From Patescibacteria group bacterium (lineage in GTDB: Bacteria; Patescibacteriota; Minisyncoccia; RBG-13-40-8-A), in assembly GCA_022705575.1 (NCBI GenBank), contig JAKJED010000003.1, positions 1 to 42,775 on the forward strand: 42,775 nucleotides of DNA, in the 5' to 3' direction. Below the pieces are notes generated by a model. It did not search any database and was not told the DNA's origin. It saw nothing but the letters and a program-made list of their open reading frames with translations. The translations under genes were made by a program, and so were the position numbers. Each line of letters begins with the position of its first letter. Positions within the stretch are counted from its first letter, which is position 1. Positions 16,791 to 25,792 of the stretch are shown here, piece after piece.

Positions 16791-17252
16791 ATGGAAAACG
16801 AACAAAAACAATATGAATTAACCTGTATATTAGAACCGCACTTAGAAAGCGCTGATTTGGAAAATTTTAAAAAAAATTTAGAAAAAATCGCTATAAATCA
16901 CAACGGCCAAATTAAACATTTTATGGAGCCGGAGAAAAAAGAACTCGCCTATCCTATCAACAAACAAGGTCAAGCAATATATATTATCAGTCATCTTGTT
17001 TTTGAATCCAACAAAGTTAATGAATTTTTAAAAGAATTAAAAACAAATAAATTCGTTTTAAGACATTTGATAACCGTCCAAGAAGAAAAAACCTCCATTT
17101 CTAATACAGAAAAACCAAAAATAACAAGAAAACCCGCCGCAAGCGTAAAGCGTATGCAGACAAACCCGTCCAAATCCGAAGGTTCTGATGAAAACGATAA
17201 ACTTAATTTAGAAGAAATAGACAAAAAATTAGACGAATTAGTAGGATTATAA
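16791..17252 (+). CDS. rpsF: 30S ribosomal protein S6
   Basis: S6 binds 16S rRNA with S18 in the small subunit. The N-terminal 95 residues carry the fold (YELTCILEPHLESADLENF, ELAYPINKQGQAIYIISHLVF). The remaining 55 are an extension with a basic patch (TRKPAASVKRMQTNPSK) and an acidic, helical end (NDKLNLEEIDKKLDELVGL). At 153 residues it is longer than the usual 95-130. It heads the standard rpsF-ssb-rpsR operon, although a repeat-bearing gap separates each gene. Confidence 0.96.
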   Translation: MENEQKQYELTCILEPHLESADLENFKKNLEKIAINHNGQIKHFMEPEKKELAYPINKQGQAIYIISHLVFESNKVNEFLKELKTNKFVLRHLITVQEEKTSISNTEKPKITRKPAASVKRMQTNPSKSEGSDENDKLNLEEIDKKLDELVGL

Positions 17253-17259
17253 TTAACTA

Positions 17260-17385
17260 ATTTCTACTTAATTTCGTTCTGCGAAGCAAAACTAATTTCG
17301 CGAACGGAGTGAGCTTATTTCATCAGAAATTAGTTCGCTGCGCTCACGAAATACACTCGCTACGCTCGTGAAATTTATAGAAATA
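17260..17385 (+). repeat. TTTCTACTTAATTTC-type repeat, copy A (before ssb)
   Basis: The element opens with TTTCTACTTAATTTCGTTCTG and closes with GTGAAATTTATAGAAAT. It contains several GAAATTA / TAATTTC and GCGAAC / GTTCGC arms. It fills most of the rpsF-ssb gap and points in the direction of ssb. Copies B and C precede rpsR and recA. Confidence 0.75.
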
Positions 17386-17390
17386 ATTAT

Positions 17391-17843
17391 ATGAATTTAA
17401 ATAAAGTTTTTTTAATTGGAAATTTAACCAGAGACCCCGAATCAAGAGCTTTGCCAAGCGGACAAGCGGTTTCTAATTTTGGATTAGCCACAAATCGCAT
17501 TTGGTCCGATTCGAATACAAAAGAAAAAAAACAACAAGTAGAATTTCATAATATCGTTGCTTTTGGTAAATTAGCCGATATTTGCAATCAATATTTAAAA
17601 AAAGGCGCTATGGCGATGATTGAAGGAAGAATTCAAACTCGAAGCTGGCAAGATCAAAACGGAGGCACAAAATATAGAACTGAAATTATTGCCGAAAAAA
17701 TGCAAATGGGCCCAAAGCCGAGCGGACAAGGAGCAACAAAAGAAACATCAGAACACAACGCCCCAATTGAACAATTAGAAGAAATTCAAATTGAAGAAGA
17801 TGTTCCGGTCGATGAAATAAAGTCCGAGGACATTCCCTTTTAG
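17391..17843 (+). CDS. ssb: single-stranded DNA-binding protein
   Basis: SSB coats single-stranded DNA in replication and repair. The 150-residue protein starts with the OB fold (MNLNKVFLIGNLTRDPESRALPSGQAVSNFGLATNR), with VEFHNIVAFGKLADICNQYLKKG and the strand MIEGRIQTRSWQDQ. A disordered acidic tail follows and ends DVPVDEIKSEDIPF, keeping the DIPF tip that recruits partner proteins. It lies between rpsF and rpsR as in most bacteria. Confidence 0.97.
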   Translation: MNLNKVFLIGNLTRDPESRALPSGQAVSNFGLATNRIWSDSNTKEKKQQVEFHNIVAFGKLADICNQYLKKGAMAMIEGRIQTRSWQDQNGGTKYRTEIIAEKMQMGPKPSGQGATKETSEHNAPIEQLEEIQIEEDVPVDEIKSEDIPF

Positions 17844-17849
17844 ACAAAT

Positions 17850-17944
17850 AATTTCTACTTAATTTCTATTTATTTCTATATATTTCTGATTAGAAATTAG
17901 CTTGCGCGAAATTAGCTCACTACGTTCGCGAAATTCATAGAAAC
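17850..17944 (+). repeat. TTTCTACTTAATTTC-type repeat, copy B (before rpsR)
   Basis: It has the same opening (ATTTCTACTTAATTTC) and closing (CGCGAAATTCATAGAAAC) as copies A and C, with the inner module GAAATTAGCTCACTACG. It is oriented with rpsR and is the shortest copy. Confidence 0.75.
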
Positions 17945-17961
17945 TAACTATTATTAAATTT

Positions 17962-18150
17962 ATGAGAAAAGATTGTTATTTTTGCAAAAACAATATTAAA
18001 GAAATTGATTTTAAAGATACTAATATGCTATCGCGTTATTTGGACCCGTTGAAGAAAATCAAATCGCCGAGATATACTGGAAATTGCGCTACACACCAGA
18101 GAAAAATCTCCAATTCCATCAAGCGCGCAAGAACAATGGGATTGATCTAA
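17962..18150 (+). CDS. rpsR: 30S ribosomal protein S18
   Basis: S18 pairs with S6 on the small-subunit platform. The 62-residue product is short but complete, with CYFCKNNIKEIDFKD, the rRNA-binding SRYLDPLKKIKSPRYTGNCATHQRKISNSIKRARTMGLI, and four cysteines (two in CYFC) that could bind zinc. It ends the rpsF-ssb-rpsR operon before a strong terminator. Confidence 0.97.
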   Translation: MRKDCYFCKNNIKEIDFKDTNMLSRYLDPLKKIKSPRYTGNCATHQRKISNSIKRARTMGLI

Positions 18151-18190
18151 AAGAAATTCAAGAGGATACTTGAGAAATTAAAGAGATATA

Positions 18191-18219
18191 AAAAATCCTG
18201 CCACGATGGCAGGATTTTT
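18191..18219. terminator. bidirectional terminator between rpsR and recA
   Basis: A 12-bp perfect stem (aaaatcctgcca / tggcaggatttt) with a CGA loop has T runs in both directions and separates two convergent units. Confidence 0.88.
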
Positions 18220-18276
18220 GAATATAACCGAGGAAAAAATCGAAGGGAATCAAACAAATGATTACTTACTAAAAAA

Positions 18277-19287
18277 TTAATATTCTGGCTTGGCTGCTTT
18301 TTGGATATCAGATAAAAGTTTTTTAGTAATGGGCTTGTTTTGACGTAAAAATTCTTTTGCTTTTTCCGTGCCCACTCCCAATTTTTCATTTTCATAGATT
18401 AAAGTCGAAGCAGATTTTTTAATAACTCCATATTTTAATCCAGCGTTAACTAAATCTCCTTCGTAAGAAATTCCCTCATTAAACATAATATCGAATTCTG
18501 CTGACTGAAATGGCGGAGCAACCTTATTTTTTACAACTTTTACTTTCACACGATTGCCAATCGCCTCTTCTCCTTTTTTAATCTGCGCTGTTCGTTTTAA
18601 TTCGATTCTCACCGATGCGTAAAATTTTAATGCTTTACCGCCCGGTGTTGTTTCCGGATTGCCAAACATCATTCCGATTTTCATTCTAATTTGATTTATA
18701 AAAATAACCACACAATTTGTTTTAGCAATAACAGAATTTAATTTTCGCATTGCTTGAGACATCAATCTTGCCTGAAGTCCGATAAATTGATCTCCTATTT
18801 CTCCTTCGATTTCCGCTTGTGGAGTCAGTGCCGCAACCGAATCAATAATAATAATATCAACTGTTCCCGACTTAACTAAAGATTCTACAATCTGCAATGC
18901 CTGTTCTCCTGAATCGGGTTGGGAAATCAAAAGATCGTCAATTTTTACTCCGATACGTCTTGCATATTCTGGATCTAAAGCATGTTCTGCGTCAACAAAA
19001 GCCGCCATGCCGCCATTTTTTTGCGCTTCAGCAACCATGTGCAGAGCTAATGTAGTTTTACCCGAACTTTCAGCGCCGTAAACTTCGATTATTCTACCTC
19101 TCGGCATGCCTCCAACCCCTAAAGCCATATCTAATGACGGCGAACCAGTATGAATAACATCAACATCAACTTTGCGCACTTCACCAAGTTTCATAATCGA
19201 ACCTTCGCCGAATTTTTGTTTAATATCATTAACCGTTTCTTCTAATATTTTTTCTTTATTATTTGTCTTTGTTGTTTGTTTTTTCAT
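18277..19287 (-). CDS. recA: recombinase A
   Basis: RecA forms filaments on single-stranded DNA for homologous recombination. The 336-residue product has the Walker A motif [13 protein letters not shown], Walker B-type [11 protein letters not shown], the loop [16 protein letters not shown], the L2 region [19 protein letters not shown] and a short C-terminus. The length is normal for the family. No LexA-type box is evident upstream. Copy C of the repeat lies between this gene and the preceding one. Confidence 0.98.
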   Translation of the reverse strand: MKKQTTKTNNKEKILEETVNDIKQKFGEGSIMKLGEVRKVDVDVIHTGSPSLDMALGVGGMPRGRIIEVYGAESSGKTTLALHMVAEAQKNGGMAAFVDAEHALDPEYARRIGVKIDDLLISQPDSGEQALQIVESLVKSGTVDIIIIDSVAALTPQAEIEGEIGDQFIGLQARLMSQAMRKLNSVIAKTNCVVIFINQIRMKIGMMFGNPETTPGGKALKFYASVRIELKRTAQIKKGEEAIGNRVKVKVVKNKVAPPFQSAEFDIMFNEGISYEGDLVNAGLKYGVIKKSASTLIYENEKLGVGTEKAKEFLRQNKPITKKLLSDIQKAAKPEY

Positions 19288-19299
19288 ATATCTTTATAA

Positions 19300-19397
19300 T
19301 AAATTTCTATAAATTTCGCGAACGCAGTCGCGTCAGACGCGACGCAGTGAGCTAATTTCGCGCCAGCTAATTTCAGAACGAAATTAAGTAGAAATTA
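19300..19397 (-). repeat. TTTCTACTTAATTTC-type repeat, copy C (before recA)
   Basis: On the minus strand it begins AATTTCTACTTAATTTCGTT and ends CGCGAAATTTATAGAAATT. The inner modules are GAAATTAGC and a palindromic GTCGCGTCTGACGCGAC. As with the other copies, it is oriented with the gene that follows and ends within 13 bases of its ATG. Confidence 0.75.
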
Positions 19398-19401
19398 ATT
19401 G

Positions 19402-19812
19402 TTACTTATTATATATCACTCTTCTGATAACAGTATTAATTTTATTAAAACGATTTTTAGATTTAATTTCTATTGTATTTACTCCTTCGATTAAATTAAT
19501 TTCTTGTTTAAAACTTCCGTCTTTATTGATATAAACATCATAACCATTGATTGTCAAACTTGCAGTTAATTCTGTTTTTCCGATTATTTCAATTATATTT
19601 TGACTAATGGAAATATCTGTCGGTGGCTGAATTATTTCTAATTTCGGCGGCCTAATTAAAAAACAAATTTCACGATAAATATATCCTAATACCAATACTA
19701 AAAAAATAATAAATACAATTAATGCAACCTTTTTGGGTGTAATCATTAATGTTTTTGTTTTTTTTATCGACATTAATGGTTTATCTTTGATGTCAAATCT
19801 TATTTTTTTCAT
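19402..19812 (-). CDS. small membrane-anchored protein with an Ig-like domain
   Basis: The 136-residue protein has a basic cytoplasmic N-terminus, one membrane helix (about 29-47), then a single beta-sandwich repeat outside. The motif ISISQNIIEIIGKTELTASLTINGYDVYINKDGSFKQEINL matches the glucodextranase-B/PF09136-type Ig-like domain. Such domains often bind wall glycans or other surface parts, but I cannot assign a ligand. Its ATG follows the ftsK stop by two bases, so it is cotranscribed with ftsK and may work at the division site or envelope. Confidence 0.78.
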   Translation of the reverse strand: MKKIRFDIKDKPLMSIKKTKTLMITPKKVALIVFIIFLVLVLGYIYREICFLIRPPKLEIIQPPTDISISQNIIEIIGKTELTASLTINGYDVYINKDGSFKQEINLIEGVNTIEIKSKNRFNKINTVIRRVIYNK

Positions 19813-19814
19813 AT

Positions 19815-22106
19815 TTAAAACTCATCCTCTTCCATTGTCTCTACTTGTTCCTCTTCTTTTTCAATTTCTTTTTCAATTACCTCTTTTTGTTTTTTATTAA
19901 TATTTTTTTTCACGGCCTCATCTAAATCTGACAAATCCTCTTCCGTTTCCGAAAATTGATTTTTGGATTGCGCTATCAACACTTCTCGTGGTTTTGCCCC
20001 TTCTGCCGGACCCACAATTCCCTGCATTTCCAACATATCCAGTAAACTCGCGGCGCGCGCATATCCAATTCTAAACATTCTCTGTAAATATGAAGCAGAA
20101 GCCTTTCCTGTCTTGATTACTAATTCTTTAGCTTCTCCCAATAGAGGATCGTTCAAAGACGATGCGCTTCCACTTCCTCCTGCGCCAATTATTATTTCTT
20201 CTTCAGGCGCTTTAGTAATTTCTTCTTCATATTCAATTTCTCCTGCTTCCTTCTTTAAAAATTTAACTACACGTTGAACTTCTTTTTCTGAAACAAAAAC
20301 GCCTTGAATTCTACGCGGTTTACCTACGTCACCAGCAATAAACAACATATCTCCATTGCCCAACAATTTTTCCGCTCCCGACATATCCAAAATTGTACGG
20401 GAATCAACCATTTGCGCAACCTGAAATGCAATTCTGCAAGTGATATTTGCTTTAATTAATCCGGTAATAACCTCTACTGAAGGTCTTTGTGTTGATAATA
20501 CAAGATGAATGCCTACTGCACGCGACATTTGCGCCAAACGCACGATCAAACCCTCAACTTCCTTACCATAAGCCATCATAATATCTGCCAATTCATCAAC
20601 CACAATTACAATAAACGGCAAAATTTCTTTTGGAGATTTTTTCAACATTTTCTCATTATAAGAAGCCAAATCTCTTGAACCAACCCCCGCCAAAAGCTTA
20701 TACCTTTCCTCCATTTCTTTAATCGCCCACTTAAAAGCATTAACGGTTTTTTGAACATCAACAATAACCGGCGCCAATAAATGCGGAATACCATTATATA
20801 AAGGAAGTTCTACGCGCTTCGGATCAATCAAAATAAATTTTAATTCCCATGGCGCTTTCTGATAAAGCAAACTGGTAATAAGTGCATTGACACATACGCT
20901 TTTTCCGGTTCCGGTTGCGCCCGCAATTAACATATGAGGCATTCTCATTAAATTAGTCCAAACCGAAGCACCGGTAACATCACGACCTAAAGCAAGATTT
21001 AAATGATGTCCGTTTTTCCTTTCATATTCTTCAAACATATTTCTTAATCTGACAAATGTCGGAACTTTATTCGGAATTTCTATACCAACCAATGATCTTC
21101 CCGGAATCGGTGCCTCTATTCTGATTGGATGCGCTGCTAATGCCAAAGAAATATCACGATGTAAAGTAGTAATTTTGGAAAGCTTTACTCCTCCTGCCGG
21201 ACGAAAAGTATATTGCGTTACAGTCGGTCCGACATTAACTTCCGCCATTTCAACTGGAATGCCAAAATTTTCTAAGGTTTTTTGAATAATTAATTGGTTT
21301 TGTTTTATATCTCCACTGGTTGGATGCCCCTTATCTTCTTCCAATAAATCAACTGGCGGAAAAGTATAATCTTTAACATCGATATCAATTGTGGTAAGTA
21401 ATTTATCCTTGTCCGCCGTAGCTTTGACAGAAGTGGATTTTTCCTCCTCCTCTTCTTCTAATTTTTTAACATCAATTTTTGTTTTAGAAAAAATTCCTTT
21501 AACCAAATTAGCAACCCTCTTTTCCGATTGATCAAAACCAATCCCCTTGATTTCTTTAGAAAGTTTTTCAACCGCAATTTCTTCTTTTTCACTCGCCTCC
21601 TCCTCTTTTTTCACCTTCTTAAGCGGGATATTAAAAGCAACCAAAACAGAAACCAAAAGTCCGGCAACAAAAACTACCAAACTCGCCCATTTACCGATAA
21701 AATTTAAAAATGGCCAGGAAAATAAATATCCAAACCATCCGGAATTTTTTATATCAACAGCAGAAAATGTTTCTACAATCGCTAAAAAACACAATAAAAA
21801 TAAAAACAGTCCCAATAAAGTAGAAAGATAAACATTTTTGTGAATTTCTTTTAAAATCGCAATTCCTCCGGCAATAAATGCCAAAGGCATAAGCCATAAA
21901 CATTTCCCGAATAAAAATCGTGAAGCAGTCAACAAATATTTCCCCAAAACCCCCCCTGCAGATTCAAAGCTTAAAACAAAAATAATCGCGAGAGCAAACA
22001 ATAAAACTACGATTACGCCACGTTTTGTTTCATCGTTGATATTTAAATATTTTTTCTTTTCTTTGATAGTTTCTTTTTTGTTCTTTTTGGATTTTTTCTT
22101 AGACAT
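19815..22106 (-). CDS. ftsK: DNA translocase FtsK/SpoIIIE
   Basis: FtsK pumps chromosomal DNA through the closing division septum. The 763-residue product has four N-terminal membrane helices (about 33-165), a short acidic linker (about 170-230), the motor with Walker A GATGTGKSVCVNALI and Walker B FIVIVVDELADIMM, and a gamma winged helix (ASYLQRMFRIGYARAASLLDMLEMQGIVG). An acidic coiled tail follows. The linker is short compared with E. coli FtsK, as in SpoIIIE-like forms. The extended -10 promoter ends seven bases before the ATG. Confidence 0.97.
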   Translation of the reverse strand: MSKKKSKKNKKETIKEKKKYLNINDETKRGVIVVLLFALAIIFVLSFESAGGVLGKYLLTASRFLFGKCLWLMPLAFIAGGIAILKEIHKNVYLSTLLGLFLFLLCFLAIVETFSAVDIKNSGWFGYLFSWPFLNFIGKWASLVVFVAGLLVSVLVAFNIPLKKVKKEEEASEKEEIAVEKLSKEIKGIGFDQSEKRVANLVKGIFSKTKIDVKKLEEEEEEKSTSVKATADKDKLLTTIDIDVKDYTFPPVDLLEEDKGHPTSGDIKQNQLIIQKTLENFGIPVEMAEVNVGPTVTQYTFRPAGGVKLSKITTLHRDISLALAAHPIRIEAPIPGRSLVGIEIPNKVPTFVRLRNMFEEYERKNGHHLNLALGRDVTGASVWTNLMRMPHMLIAGATGTGKSVCVNALITSLLYQKAPWELKFILIDPKRVELPLYNGIPHLLAPVIVDVQKTVNAFKWAIKEMEERYKLLAGVGSRDLASYNEKMLKKSPKEILPFIVIVVDELADIMMAYGKEVEGLIVRLAQMSRAVGIHLVLSTQRPSVEVITGLIKANITCRIAFQVAQMVDSRTILDMSGAEKLLGNGDMLFIAGDVGKPRRIQGVFVSEKEVQRVVKFLKKEAGEIEYEEEITKAPEEEIIIGAGGSGSASSLNDPLLGEAKELVIKTGKASASYLQRMFRIGYARAASLLDMLEMQGIVGPAEGAKPREVLIAQSKNQFSETEEDLSDLDEAVKKNINKKQKEVIEKEIEKEEEQVETMEEDEF

Positions 22107-22113
22107 TGCTTCA

Positions 22114-22122
22114 ATTATAACA
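22114..22122 (-). promoter_or_regulatory. extended -10 promoter of ftsK
   Basis: TG-T-TATAAT on the minus strand (TATAAT at 22114-22119) precedes the ftsK ATG by seven bases. A weak -35 follows the rpoC terminator. Confidence 0.65.
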
Positions 22123-22138
22123 CAATTTTTTTTACAAT

Positions 22139-22172
22139 AAAATATTCGGAGGTTTAACCTCCGAATATTTTA
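22139..22172 (-). terminator. rpoBC terminator
   Basis: The stem aaaatattcggagg / cctccgaatatttt is perfect over 14 bp and overlaps the rpoC stop codon. It isolates rpoBC from ftsK on the same strand. Confidence 0.85.
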
Positions 22173-25100
22173 TCTTTTCTTTTTTAACTCTTCTTCTATT
22201 TTTTCTATTTCTTTCGTTTCTCGATAACTAGTTCCAGCCGGAATTAATTTTCCCAAAATAACATTTTCTTTCAATCCGCGTAAATGATCGATTCTTCCTT
22301 CGGAAGCTGCTTTAATTAAAATTCTAACAGTTTCCTGAAAAGATGCTGATGATAAAAAGCTTTCTGTGCTTAATGCGACCTTGGTAATGCCCATTAAAAT
22401 TTGAACTGCAGTTGCTGTTTTTCTTCCTGCTTTTTTAGCCTTGTCATTTGCGTCTAAAAAAATATCTTTTTCAATTACCGCTCCTGCCAAAAGATTGGTG
22501 TCTCCGGGATCTTTAACTCTTACTCGTGATAACATTTGATGAACAATAACTTCAATATGCTTGTTATTCAAACCCTCTCCCTGCGTGCTGTAAATCCCTT
22601 GAATTTCTTTAATAATATATCTTTGCAATGCTTCTTGTCCAGCCAGTTTAAATAACTCTTTTAAATCAATGGATCCCTCCCAAAGTTGTTGTCCTTGTTT
22701 TACTTCATCATCTTTTTGTACCCAAACACCAGTTTGCGGTGGAGCAATATATTCTTTAGAAACTTTCTTACGTTTTTTCCCTTTTAATTCCTGCCAACCC
22801 TCAATAGTAATAACTTTTGCGTTTTTATTGTCTTTAACGTTTTTAACTATTCCATTTAATTCAGATAATGATGCTTTTCCTTTTGGAATTCTTGCTTCAA
22901 AAATTTCTTCTACACGAGGCAAACCCTGCGTAATATCAGCGCCTCCGGCAACACCTCCTGTATGAAAGGTTCTTAAAGTCAACTGTGTTCCCGGCTCACC
23001 AATTGCTTGAGCAGTAACAATGCCCACCGCTTCCCCTTGTTCTACTAATTTATTCCTTCCCAAATCATAGCCATAACATTGTTGACAAATTCCAAATCTT
23101 GATTTGCAAGAAATAACCGATCTTAATTTCAATTTGTCAACTCCTGCCACTTCAATCTCTTTAGCCTTTTTCTTATCAATTAACTCATGTTTTTTAACAA
23201 TAACCTTCCCCTTTATGCTAACTTCCTCCAAGGTTACTCTCCCGGTTATTTGCGATGCAAATGAAATTCCTAAATCCTCTAAATCTTTTTTATAAATTAT
23301 AATTCCTTCTTTGTCTCCACAATCTTTGTGTTTAATTATTACATCTTGCGCAACATCAACCAAACGTCTGGTCAAATAACCCGCGCTAGCTGTTTTTAAT
23401 GCAGTATCAGCCAATCCTTTTCTTCCTCCATGAGTAGAAATAAAATACTCCAAAACATTAAATCCTTCTTTAAAACAACTAACAACTGGCAATTCCAATG
23501 TTTCCGACGCAGGATTAACCACTAAACCCTTCATTCCTCCCATCTGAACTGCTTGACCCCATGAACCACGAGCACCAGAATTAAATATTGTAAAAATCGA
23601 ACCATTAGGATCTAGCGCCTTAGGAACTAAAAGAGAAATCTGACTCTTAACTTTAGACCAAATTTCAATAATTTTTGACCTTCTTTCTGTTCTAGTCAAA
23701 AGACCTTCGTCATATTGTTTTCTTATTTCTTCAATTTCTTTTTTTGCATCTTCAACAATTTTTGATTTTTCTATCGGAATATTAATATCGTCCATTCCCC
23801 AGCTTATTCCTGATTTTGTGGCATATCTAAATCCTAGTGTTTTTATCTTGTCTAAAATTTCCGGAGCTTTTTCTGTTCCAAAAGTATGTATAACTTCTTC
23901 TGAAATTGCTTTTAATTCTTTTTGGGTCATTTCTCTGTTTATAAACCCTAATTCTCTTGGAATAACCGTATTAAAAATAACCCTGCCAACACAAGTATCT
24001 AAAATTTGATTATCAATTTTGACTTTAATTGCTGCCTTCAAATCAATAACATCCAATTGATACGCTAAAATTGCTTCCTCGGATGAAGAAAATATTTTTC
24101 CCTCTCCACGCAAACCTGAAACAATTTTAGTCATAAAATAACATCCCAAAGTAATATCCAAACTTGGAGCAATTATCGGATCTCCGGTTGCGGGCTTAAA
24201 TAAATTTACCGCTGAAAGCATAATTTCCCTGCTTTCTCTTTGCGCTGTTTCTGATAATGGCAAATGCACTGCCATTTGATCGCCATCAAAATCAGCATTA
24301 AATGCCTTACACACCATCGGATGTAATTGGATTGCCAATCCTTCAATTAAAATTGGTTTAAATGCTTGCACGCCCAAACGATGAAGGGTAGGCGCGCGAT
24401 TTAATAATACATGATACCTTTCGGTAACTTCTTCAAGAATCGCCCACACTTCCTCAACCCCCTCTTCAATCAATCTTCTTGCGCCACGAATATTAAATAC
24501 AATCTCTCTTTCAATTAATTTATTAATAATAAATGGTTTAAATAATTCCAGTGCCATTGTTTTAGGAATTCCGCATTGATGAAGTTTTAATTCCGGACCG
24601 ACAACAATAACTGAACGCCCCGAATAATCAACTCTTTTTCCAAGTAAATTTTGCCTGAATCTTCCTTGCTTTCCTTTTAATTGATCAGCCAATGATTTTA
24701 ATTGTCTTTTTTGTCCGGTTGCAGCCATAACTGCTTTTTGTCCACGTCTTGCAGAATTATCAATTAACGCATCTACTGCTTCTTGAAGCATTCTTTTTTC
24801 GTTTCTACAAATAACTTCCGGTGCGTTTAATTCTAATAGTCTTCGTAAACGATTATTTCTGTTTATAACCCTACGATACAAATCATTAACATCTGAAGTT
24901 GCGTATCGTCCTCCATCCAACTGTACCATTGGCCTTAAATCAGCAGGCATAACCGGTAAATTTACCAAAAACATCCAATCCGGACTGATTCCAACTCTCT
25001 GAAACCCACGGATTAATCTTAATCTCTGCATAATTTTTCTTTTTTGAACTGATTCGACATGCTTTAATTGCTCTTCAATTTCTAATGCCAATTTTTCTAA

Positions 25101-25787
25101 ATCAATATCTTTACAAATATCTCTTAACGCTTCTGCGCCAATTCCTGCTGTAAATACTTCACTATATTTCTGCGATAAATATCTGAATGTTAATTCAGAC
25201 ATAATTTCTAATTTTTTAATTTTTGAAAGTTCTTCTTTCGCTTTATCTCGCGCCATTTTTAATTCTTTTTTTGCTTCTCTGCCTTCAATATTTTTTAATT
25301 TTGCTTTATATTCGCGTTCAATATCATTAAATGCTTTTTCTTTTGCTTTTTCGTCAACTTTAGTAATAATATACGCAGCAAAATAAACAACCTTTTCTAA
25401 TTTCTGAACCGAAACATCTAAAATTAATCCGATTCTTGACGGCACTCCCCTTAAAAACCAAATATGTGAAACCGGCACAGCCAATTTAATATGTCCCATT
25501 CTTTCTCTTCTTACAATTGATCTGGTAACCTCTACGCCGCAACGATCACAAATAACTCCTTTGTATCTGATTTTTCTATATTTACCACAATAACATTCCC
25601 AATCTTTTTCTGGACCAAAAATTCTCTCACAGAACAAACCATCTTTCTCTGCTCTTTGAGTTCTATAATTAATTGTTTCTGGTTTAGAAACTTCTCCGCG
25701 CGACCACAATAAAATTTCTTCGGGTCCAGCGATTTTTATTTGAAGCCCGTCAAATTCTTCTGATTTTTTTTCGTCAAAATCCATCAT
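22170..25787 (-). CDS. rpoC: RNA polymerase subunit beta'
   Basis: This is the catalytic partner of beta. The 1205-residue product keeps the N-terminal zinc finger (Cys65, Cys67, Cys80, Cys83), the active-site motif NADFDGDQM, the bridge-helix and trigger-loop region (LRTFHTGGVAGGADITQGLPRVEEIFEAR) and the second zinc site CKSRFGICQQCYG. It lacks the large lineage-specific inserts seen in some phyla. It follows rpoB by five bases, as in the normal rpoBC unit, and no ribosomal protein genes adjoin it. Confidence 0.98.
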   Translation of the reverse strand: MMDFDEKKSEEFDGLQIKIAGPEEILLWSRGEVSKPETINYRTQRAEKDGLFCERIFGPEKDWECYCGKYRKIRYKGVICDRCGVEVTRSIVRRERMGHIKLAVPVSHIWFLRGVPSRIGLILDVSVQKLEKVVYFAAYIITKVDEKAKEKAFNDIEREYKAKLKNIEGREAKKELKMARDKAKEELSKIKKLEIMSELTFRYLSQKYSEVFTAGIGAEALRDICKDIDLEKLALEIEEQLKHVESVQKRKIMQRLRLIRGFQRVGISPDWMFLVNLPVMPADLRPMVQLDGGRYATSDVNDLYRRVINRNNRLRRLLELNAPEVICRNEKRMLQEAVDALIDNSARRGQKAVMAATGQKRQLKSLADQLKGKQGRFRQNLLGKRVDYSGRSVIVVGPELKLHQCGIPKTMALELFKPFIINKLIEREIVFNIRGARRLIEEGVEEVWAILEEVTERYHVLLNRAPTLHRLGVQAFKPILIEGLAIQLHPMVCKAFNADFDGDQMAVHLPLSETAQRESREIMLSAVNLFKPATGDPIIAPSLDITLGCYFMTKIVSGLRGEGKIFSSSEEAILAYQLDVIDLKAAIKVKIDNQILDTCVGRVIFNTVIPRELGFINREMTQKELKAISEEVIHTFGTEKAPEILDKIKTLGFRYATKSGISWGMDDINIPIEKSKIVEDAKKEIEEIRKQYDEGLLTRTERRSKIIEIWSKVKSQISLLVPKALDPNGSIFTIFNSGARGSWGQAVQMGGMKGLVVNPASETLELPVVSCFKEGFNVLEYFISTHGGRKGLADTALKTASAGYLTRRLVDVAQDVIIKHKDCGDKEGIIIYKKDLEDLGISFASQITGRVTLEEVSIKGKVIVKKHELIDKKKAKEIEVAGVDKLKLRSVISCKSRFGICQQCYGYDLGRNKLVEQGEAVGIVTAQAIGEPGTQLTLRTFHTGGVAGGADITQGLPRVEEIFEARIPKGKASLSELNGIVKNVKDNKNAKVITIEGWQELKGKKRKKVSKEYIAPPQTGVWVQKDDEVKQGQQLWEGSIDLKELFKLAGQEALQRYIIKEIQGIYSTQGEGLNNKHIEVIVHQMLSRVRVKDPGDTNLLAGAVIEKDIFLDANDKAKKAGRKTATAVQILMGITKVALSTESFLSSASFQETVRILIKAASEGRIDHLRGLKENVILGKLIPAGTSYRETKEIEKIEEELKKKR

Positions 25788-25792
25788 AAAAA

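Noticed and set aside
18147-18395. 82-residue minus-strand frame
   Set aside because: It spans the rpsR-recA terminator and the 3' end of recA in another frame.
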